A stretch of DNA of 64,000 nucleotides from an uncultured Erythrobacter sp. Its GTDB lineage: Bacteria; Pseudomonadota; Alphaproteobacteria; Sphingomonadales; Sphingomonadaceae. Positions 59,543-64,000 of the stretch are shown piece after piece. Position 1 is the first letter of the stretch, and each line of letters opens with the position of its first letter. A program made the position numbers and the translations under genes. The notes below the pieces were generated by a model. The model did not search any database and had not been told where the DNA came from. It worked only from the letters and a program-made list of their open reading frames with translations. Location of the stretch: positions 2,427,501 through 2,491,500 of the forward strand of contig CANLAD010000001.1 of the NCBI GenBank assembly GCA_947488755.1. Reading direction: 5' to 3'.

Positions 59543-60685
59543 ATGATCTTGCGCCTGCCCTCCCTTATCGCCGCTGCCGCTCTCCTGCCAAGTCTTGGCG
59601 CGTGCGGCGACCCCGAACCACTACCGCCCGAACCGCTGACGCCAGAGGCACTCGCCGCTGTGTCGAGCGATGCTGGCGCGCCCAAGGACCAGCTCGCCCG
59701 GCAGATCGACGACCTGTTCGCGCTCGAAGACCTGGGCGAGACGCGCGCGGTGGTGCTGATGGCCGATGGAAAGCTCGCCGCGGAGCGCTACGCATCCGGC
59801 TATGACGGAGAGACCCGGTTCCTCAGCTGGTCGATGGCGAAAACTGTCACCGCCGTTCTGATCGGGATGCTGGTCGCCGATGGCTTGCTGAGCGTCGATG
59901 CGCCTGCGCCCGTGGCCGAATGGCAGCGCACCGGCGATCCGCGCGCCGACATCACCTTGCGCCATCTCCTCCAGATGCGCGCCGGTCTGCGTCACACCGA
60001 AGCAGGCGATCCACCCTACGAATCCTCCGAAGTGCGGATGCTGTTTCTCGATGGGCGGGACGACATGGCGCAATGGGCGCGCGAACAGCCGCTTGAAGCC
60101 GAGCCGGGTGAGCGGTTCGAATATTCCTCCAACACCACCGTCATTCTCGCCGATATCGCTGCGCGCGCGCTGACCGACAGCGACGATCCCGAAGCGCGTC
60201 GGCGAGCGGTCGCGGATTACCTTCAGGAGCGGCTGTTCAAACCGCTCGGCATGACCTCCATCGTCCCCGAGTTCGATGCGTCCGGCACGTTCATCGGCGG
60301 CAGCCTGATGCACGCCACCGCGCGCGACTGGGCGCGGTTCGGCGAGTTTCTGCGGCTGAAAGGCCGGGCGCCGGGCGGCGAGCAACTGGTCCCGCGCCGC
60401 TGGATCGAAGCGATGGTGGAGCCGAGCCCCACCGCGCAGCAATACGGCTACCAGACCTGGCTCAACCGTCCGCTGGGCGAGGCGGGCGATGAATGGGGCC
60501 ACCCGCTGTTCCCGACCCGCGCCCCGCACAGCCTGTTCGCGATGATCGGGCATATGGGGCAGTATGTTCTGGTTTCGCCTGAGCAGCGCCTGACGCTGGT
60601 GCGGCTGGGTCATTCGACCAGCGAAGAGCGCCCGCCGATGCTGCAGCAGGCGGCCGATGTGCTGGAGCTGTATCCGGTGCGCTAG
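59543..60685 (+). CDS. Serine hydrolase, class C beta-lactamase family, lipoprotein
   Basis: A 380-residue penicillin-binding-type hydrolase. The lipobox is SLGAC (Cys22). The active-site SxxK is Ser-Met-Ala-Lys in FLSWSMAKTVTAV, the YSS motif is in EYSSNTTVI, and the third motif region lies near GHMGQYVLV. It may be an esterase or transpeptidase-related enzyme; beta-lactam hydrolysis is not certain. Confidence 0.88.
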   Translation: MILRLPSLIAAAALLPSLGACGDPEPLPPEPLTPEALAAVSSDAGAPKDQLARQIDDLFALEDLGETRAVVLMADGKLAAERYASGYDGETRFLSWSMAKTVTAVLIGMLVADGLLSVDAPAPVAEWQRTGDPRADITLRHLLQMRAGLRHTEAGDPPYESSEVRMLFLDGRDDMAQWAREQPLEAEPGERFEYSSNTTVILADIAARALTDSDDPEARRRAVADYLQERLFKPLGMTSIVPEFDASGTFIGGSLMHATARDWARFGEFLRLKGRAPGGEQLVPRRWIEAMVEPSPTAQQYGYQTWLNRPLGEAGDEWGHPLFPTRAPHSLFAMIGHMGQYVLVSPEQRLTLVRLGHSTSEERPPMLQQAADVLELYPVR

Positions 60686-60701
60686 CCCGGCTCGCGGCCC
60701 G

Positions 60702-61511
60702 TCACAGGTAGAACGTCCCCTCGACCACCGTCACGCACGGCCCGCCAAGCCATGCCCTGTCGCCGTCCAATCGCAAGGTCAGGTCGCCGCCGCGCTCGCT
60801 CGCCTGATGGGCGGTAAAGCTCTCGCGCCCCAAGCGCTCGGCCCAGAACGGCGCGAGCGCGGCATGGGCCGAGCCGGTTACACTGTCTTCGTCAACACCC
60901 CAGGCGGGCACGAAAACGCGACTGACAATGTCGTGCTTGTCACCGCGCGCCGTGCAGATCGCCATCAGATCGATATCGCGCAGCTTCGTCATGTCGGGTT
61001 CGAGCGCGCGTATTTCGGCTTCGTTCTCGAACAGGATGATCGCAGTCTGCTCGGCGCCTTCATAGCTCAGGAAGACTTCGCCGCGAAAGCCGATCGCATC
61101 GAGCAGAGCGGGCTGCGAGTGCGGCTTCACCCGCGTAATCGGAAGTCCGAGTTTATAGCCCTCGCCAGACTGCTTGACCTCGAGCACGCCCGCCTTGCGA
61201 GTCGCGAATGTCACGCGCTCGCCAACGCCGAAACGGTCCGGGTTCGAGAGGATCGCATGCCCGCTCGCCAAGGTTGCATGACCGCATAGCGCGACCTCGT
61301 CGGTCGGTGTGAACCAGCGCAGTTCCCAGTCTGCCTCGCTTTCCGTGTCACGCACCAGAAAGGCGGTTTCGGCAAAATTGTTCTCCTCGCCAATCCGCTG
61401 AAGCACATCGTCCGGCAGCCATTCGTCGAGCACCATTACCGCCGCCTGATTGCCGCCAAAGGCTCGCGCGCTGAAGGCATCGACATGCCAGTACGGGATA
61501 GCTTGCGTCAT
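60702..61511 (-). CDS. PhzF family phenazine biosynthesis-like protein
   Basis: A 269-residue PhzF/YddE-type isomerase-fold protein. It has YWHVDAFSARAFGGNQAAVM at the N-terminus, the catalytic Glu in NNFAETAFL, and VDEDSVTGSAHAALAPFWAE in the second half. Such enzymes isomerise or hydrolyse small metabolites; no phenazine genes are near, so the substrate is unknown. Met 61511 is the start with gagg 9 bases before. It lies 10 bases downstream of pdxH on the same strand and is likely co-transcribed. Confidence 0.9.
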   Translation of the reverse strand: MTQAIPYWHVDAFSARAFGGNQAAVMVLDEWLPDDVLQRIGEENNFAETAFLVRDTESEADWELRWFTPTDEVALCGHATLASGHAILSNPDRFGVGERVTFATRKAGVLEVKQSGEGYKLGLPITRVKPHSQPALLDAIGFRGEVFLSYEGAEQTAIILFENEAEIRALEPDMTKLRDIDLMAICTARGDKHDIVSRVFVPAWGVDEDSVTGSAHAALAPFWAERLGRESFTAHQASERGGDLTLRLDGDRAWLGGPCVTVVEGTFYL

Positions 61512-61521
61512 CGCGAATGCC

Positions 61522-62184
61522 TCACGGATAAAGGAGTGTGTCGGTCCACCGCAAAGCGTCACCGGCACCCTCAAGGGTAAACAGACGACGATCGTGTAGC
61601 CGGTTGTCGCGGTCCATCCAGAATTCGATCCTTTCAGGGCGACAAGTGAAACCTGTCCAGTGATCGGGACGCGGCACTTCGCCAGCGTCCTCGTGCTCTG
61701 ACCACAGCTCTTTCACCCGGTCGAGATAGTCCTGCCGCTCGGGCAATTCGCTTGACTGGTCGCTCGCCGCCGACCCGACCTGGCTCTTGTAGGGGCGCGA
61801 ATGGAAATAGGCATCGGCGCGCTCGGGCGTGACTTCGACCAGCGGGCCTTCGATGCGGATCTGACGGCGCAGGCTCTTCCAGTGAAATAGCAGGCTGGCG
61901 TGCATGTTCGCGCGGATTTCTTCGCCCTTGCGGCTGTGCGCATTGGTGAAGAAGGTGAAGCCGCCCCCCGGTGCCTCGTCCGCGCCGTGCCCCTTGAGCA
62001 GCACCATGCGCACCGACGGGCGCGCGTCCAGTGTCGCGGTGGCGAGCGCCATCGCGTTGGGATCGTTGATCTCGCTGACTTTCGCCGCGCCGAACCACTC
62101 CTCGAACAGCGCGAAGGGATCGCCGCCAGAGGGGATCGCGCTGTCGGCGAGCTGTGCGTCGTCAAGGGTGGTGACATCGTTCAC
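61522..62184 (-). CDS. pdxH: Pyridoxamine 5'-phosphate oxidase
   Basis: A 220-residue FMN enzyme that makes pyridoxal 5'-phosphate. It has VRMVLLKGHG, FFTNAHSRKGEEI and SLLFHWKSLRRQIRI FMN-binding segments and the C-terminal RPDHWTGFTCRPERIEFWMD. The GTG at 62184 is chosen because cggagc lies 7 bases upstream; a TTG at 62208 would be poorer. It is divergent from the DnaJ-type gene. Confidence 0.95.
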   Translation of the reverse strand: MNDVTTLDDAQLADSAIPSGGDPFALFEEWFGAAKVSEINDPNAMALATATLDARPSVRMVLLKGHGADEAPGGGFTFFTNAHSRKGEEIRANMHASLLFHWKSLRRQIRIEGPLVEVTPERADAYFHSRPYKSQVGSAASDQSSELPERQDYLDRVKELWSEHEDAGEVPRPDHWTGFTCRPERIEFWMDRDNRLHDRRLFTLEGAGDALRWTDTLLYP

Positions 62185-62326
62185 GTGATTGCTCCGATAG
62201 CTTTGCAAAGGCGCTCTAGTCGCGAGCGCGCGGATAGCAAAGGTGGGGCCTCAATCAGGGCTTTGCGAGAGCGCAGGGCAACAAGCCCGCTTGCCCTTGC
62301 GCACCGGCTCACCTAGCTAACACACC

Positions 62327-63331
62327 ATGGCCGATCCCTATAAGACCCTCGGCGTGGCGCGCACGGCTTCCGAAAAGGAAATCAAGGGCGCCTATCGCAA
62401 GCTCGCCAAGGAACTTCACCCCGACCGGAACAAGGACAACCCCAAGGCGTCCGAACGTTTCTCCGCCGCGACGCAGGCCTATGACCTGCTGTCGGACAAG
62501 GACAAGCGCGCGCAGTTCGATCGCGGCGAGATCGACGCGGACGGCAATCCGCTTAACCCATTTGCCGGAATGGGCGCGGGTCGCGGCGGCACTTATGGCG
62601 CCGGATCGGGCGCAGGGCGACGACCGGGCGGCTATGGCGATGCGGAATTCGGCGGCTTCGGCACGGAGGACGTGGATCTGGGCGACTTGTTCGAAGGATT
62701 GTTCGGTGGAGGCCGCGGACGCGCGCAGGAACCGCCGCCGCGGCGTGGAGGAATGGGCGGCTTTGGCGCGCGGGGCCAGCAACCCCCGCCCCGGCGCGGT
62801 GCGGATATTCAGTATCGGCTCGCCGTACCCTTCGTCGATGCCGCTGCGGGCCGCGAACAGCGCATCACGCTGGCGGATGGCAAGGCGATCAATCTCAAGC
62901 TTCCGGCCGGTGTCGAGGACGGCACGCAGATGCGCCTCAAGGGCAAGGGCCATGAAGGACCGGGCGGAAAGGGCGACGGGATCGTCATGGTCGAAGTCAC
63001 GCCGCACCCCTTCTTCCGCCGCGATGGCGACAATATCCGGATGGACCTGCCGATCACTCTCGACGAAGCGGTGCGCGGCGGAAAGGTGAAGTGCCCCACG
63101 GTCGATGGTCCGGTCATGCTGACGATCAAGCCGGGCACCAATGGCGGCACCGTCATGCGGCTGGGCGGCAAGGGCTGGACCAAGAAGGGCAAGGGCACCG
63201 GTGGCAAGACGCCGCGCGGCGACCAATTGGTCACGCTTGAAATCCAGCTGCCTGAAGACCTCTCCGCGCTGGAGGAAAAGCTGGGCGAGTGGCGTGATCC
63301 GGCCAGTCCGCGCGAGAAATTCGGGCTTTAG
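62327..63331 (+). CDS. DnaJ-type (CbpA-like) co-chaperone
   Basis: A 334-residue J-domain protein. The J-domain has HPD at residues 31-33 and the Gly-rich G/F-like linker (about 75-165) follows. The cysteine zinc finger of DnaJ is absent (no Cys-rich repeats), as in CbpA, and the C-terminal substrate-binding domain has [20 protein letters not shown] and [20 protein letters not shown]. It assists Hsp70 in folding. Confidence 0.93.
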   Translation: MADPYKTLGVARTASEKEIKGAYRKLAKELHPDRNKDNPKASERFSAATQAYDLLSDKDKRAQFDRGEIDADGNPLNPFAGMGAGRGGTYGAGSGAGRRPGGYGDAEFGGFGTEDVDLGDLFEGLFGGGRGRAQEPPPRRGGMGGFGARGQQPPPRRGADIQYRLAVPFVDAAAGREQRITLADGKAINLKLPAGVEDGTQMRLKGKGHEGPGGKGDGIVMVEVTPHPFFRRDGDNIRMDLPITLDEAVRGGKVKCPTVDGPVMLTIKPGTNGGTVMRLGGKGWTKKGKGTGGKTPRGDQLVTLEIQLPEDLSALEEKLGEWRDPASPREKFGL

Positions 63332-63358
63332 CGCTGTGACGGGAAAGCGGGCGATGCG

Positions 63359-64000
63359 GTGAACAGGCTCCCGACCCTTCCGCCGCGGTCAGAGCGCACG
63401 GTGGAATCGCTCTCGCCCGAGGCACGCCGCGAGCGCGCGCTGCGCGAACGCTCGCAGTTCAGCGGGGCCTTCGCGCCCGAGCACGATCGGCCCGGCATGG
63501 TCACGCGCCTCAAGAACCGGATCAAGCCGGGCACGCGTGTCTTTGAAGTCGCCAAGCGCACGATCGTGGGAACCTACAGCGACGGGTTCATGTATGCGGG
63601 CAATCTCGCCTATCTGGCGATGCTGGCGATCTTCCCGTTCTTCATTCTGGGCGCCGCCTTGTTCGAGCTGATCGGGGGGCGCGAGGAGACGGCGCGCCTG
63701 ATCTCCGCAGTGCTTGTATCCATGCCGCCCACCGTGCGCGAGGCCATCGCCCCGGTCGCCAATGATGTCATAAACGAGCGCGAGGGATGGCTGCTGTGGC
63801 TGGGCGCGGGCGTGGCGTTGTGGACCGTCTCCAGCCTGATCGAAACGATCCGCGAAATCCTGCGCCGGGCTTACGGCACGCCGGCGATCCATGCCTTCTG
63901 GAAGTACCGGCTGTTTTCCGCCGGTCTGATCCTCGCCGCGGTCATCCTGCTGATCGTGTCGCTGTTCGCGCAGGTCGCGATCGGCACCGCCCAACAGGTG
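63359..64000 (+). CDS. YihY/BrkB family membrane protein (3' end beyond window)
   Basis: The frame from GTG 63359 stays open to the window end (214 codons) and would continue. The protein has a basic N-terminal 70 residues and then hydrophobic segments AYLAMLAIFPFFILGAALFE and WLLWLGAGVALWTVSSLIET that match the YihY/BrkB pattern. The family is sometimes annotated as ribonuclease BN, which is not accepted for most members. The preceding stop of the DnaJ gene is 28 bases upstream. Confidence 0.85.
   Translation, partial: MNRLPTLPPRSERTVESLSPEARRERALRERSQFSGAFAPEHDRPGMVTRLKNRIKPGTRVFEVAKRTIVGTYSDGFMYAGNLAYLAMLAIFPFFILGAALFELIGGREETARLISAVLVSMPPTVREAIAPVANDVINEREGWLLWLGAGVALWTVSSLIETIREILRRAYGTPAIHAFWKYRLFSAGLILAAVILLIVSLFAQVAIGTAQQV

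Noticed and set aside
59543..60685. Dedicated beta-lactam resistance gene
   Set aside because: The class C-like fold is shared by many esterases; the third motif is not the KTG of beta-lactamases and the protein is a lipoprotein, so resistance cannot be claimed.

Overview
The window looks like chromosomal DNA of an alphaproteobacterium of the order Sphingomonadales, most like the Erythrobacteraceae. This is inferred from the high GC, from the style of the housekeeping proteins, from a SciP-type (DUF1153) cell-cycle regulator and from the large stock of SDR, MDR, SnoaL and acyl-CoA genes. No rRNA, phage, plasmid or intact IS genes are present. One tRNA gene, tRNA-Thr(GGT), lies at 33574-33648 on the minus strand.

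Region 1 (1 to about 33,320) is a long accessory catabolic region. It holds three NADPH-dependent MDR reductases (one cut by the window edge), seven SDR-type proteins, and five or more SnoaL/NTF2-like small proteins. Two acyl-CoA ligases, two acyl-CoA dehydrogenases and an SCP2-type thiolase coupled to a Cys-free DUF35 partner are also present. Oxidative enzymes are a cytochrome P450, a Rieske oxygenase alpha subunit and a bis-MGD molybdoenzyme, with a mobA-like gene close by. A TPP-dependent E1 alpha/beta pair is followed by a stand-alone lipoyl domain, and a LuxR-type regulator sits in the middle. Together they suggest activation, hydroxylation, beta-oxidation-like and C-C cleavage steps on a polycyclic, steroid-like or terpenoid carboxylic acid. 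The substrate cannot be read from the sequence. Copies of a palindromic repeat (cgtcattgcgag...cgcaatgacg) separate the transcription blocks. A small islet of lower GC (about 26,880-29,900) carries a MopE-like metal-binding exported protein and an FRG-domain protein.

Region 2 (33,574 to about 49,700) is housekeeping. It contains tRNA-Thr; gpmA; a tightly overlapping purE-purK-folA-ribF run; an EcsC-family gene; and ileS-lspA followed by a DUF3035 lipoprotein. After these come a CNNM/CorC transporter, an OmpA-type lipoprotein, a CysQ/IMPase-type phosphatase, sucC, and etfB-etfA behind a promoter that overlaps a perfect 14-bp palindrome. The last gene is a secreted protein with a TonB-like C-terminus.

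Region 3 (49,700-64,000) holds a FlbT-like gene, a DUF445 protein, an RND efflux permease with an unusually long linker between TM6 and TM7 plus its periplasmic adaptor, and a GlsB/YeaQ membrane protein. It continues with SciP and an overlapping upstream gene, mnmA, a serine hydrolase lipoprotein, a PhzF-type protein with pdxH, a DnaJ-type co-chaperone, and the start of a YihY/BrkB membrane protein that runs off the window.

The items most worth pursuing are: the catabolic cluster as a whole, with its His-less thiolase/Cys-less DUF35 pair; the E1 plus lone lipoyl carrier cassette; the FRG-domain gene in its foreign islet; and the operator in front of etfBA.
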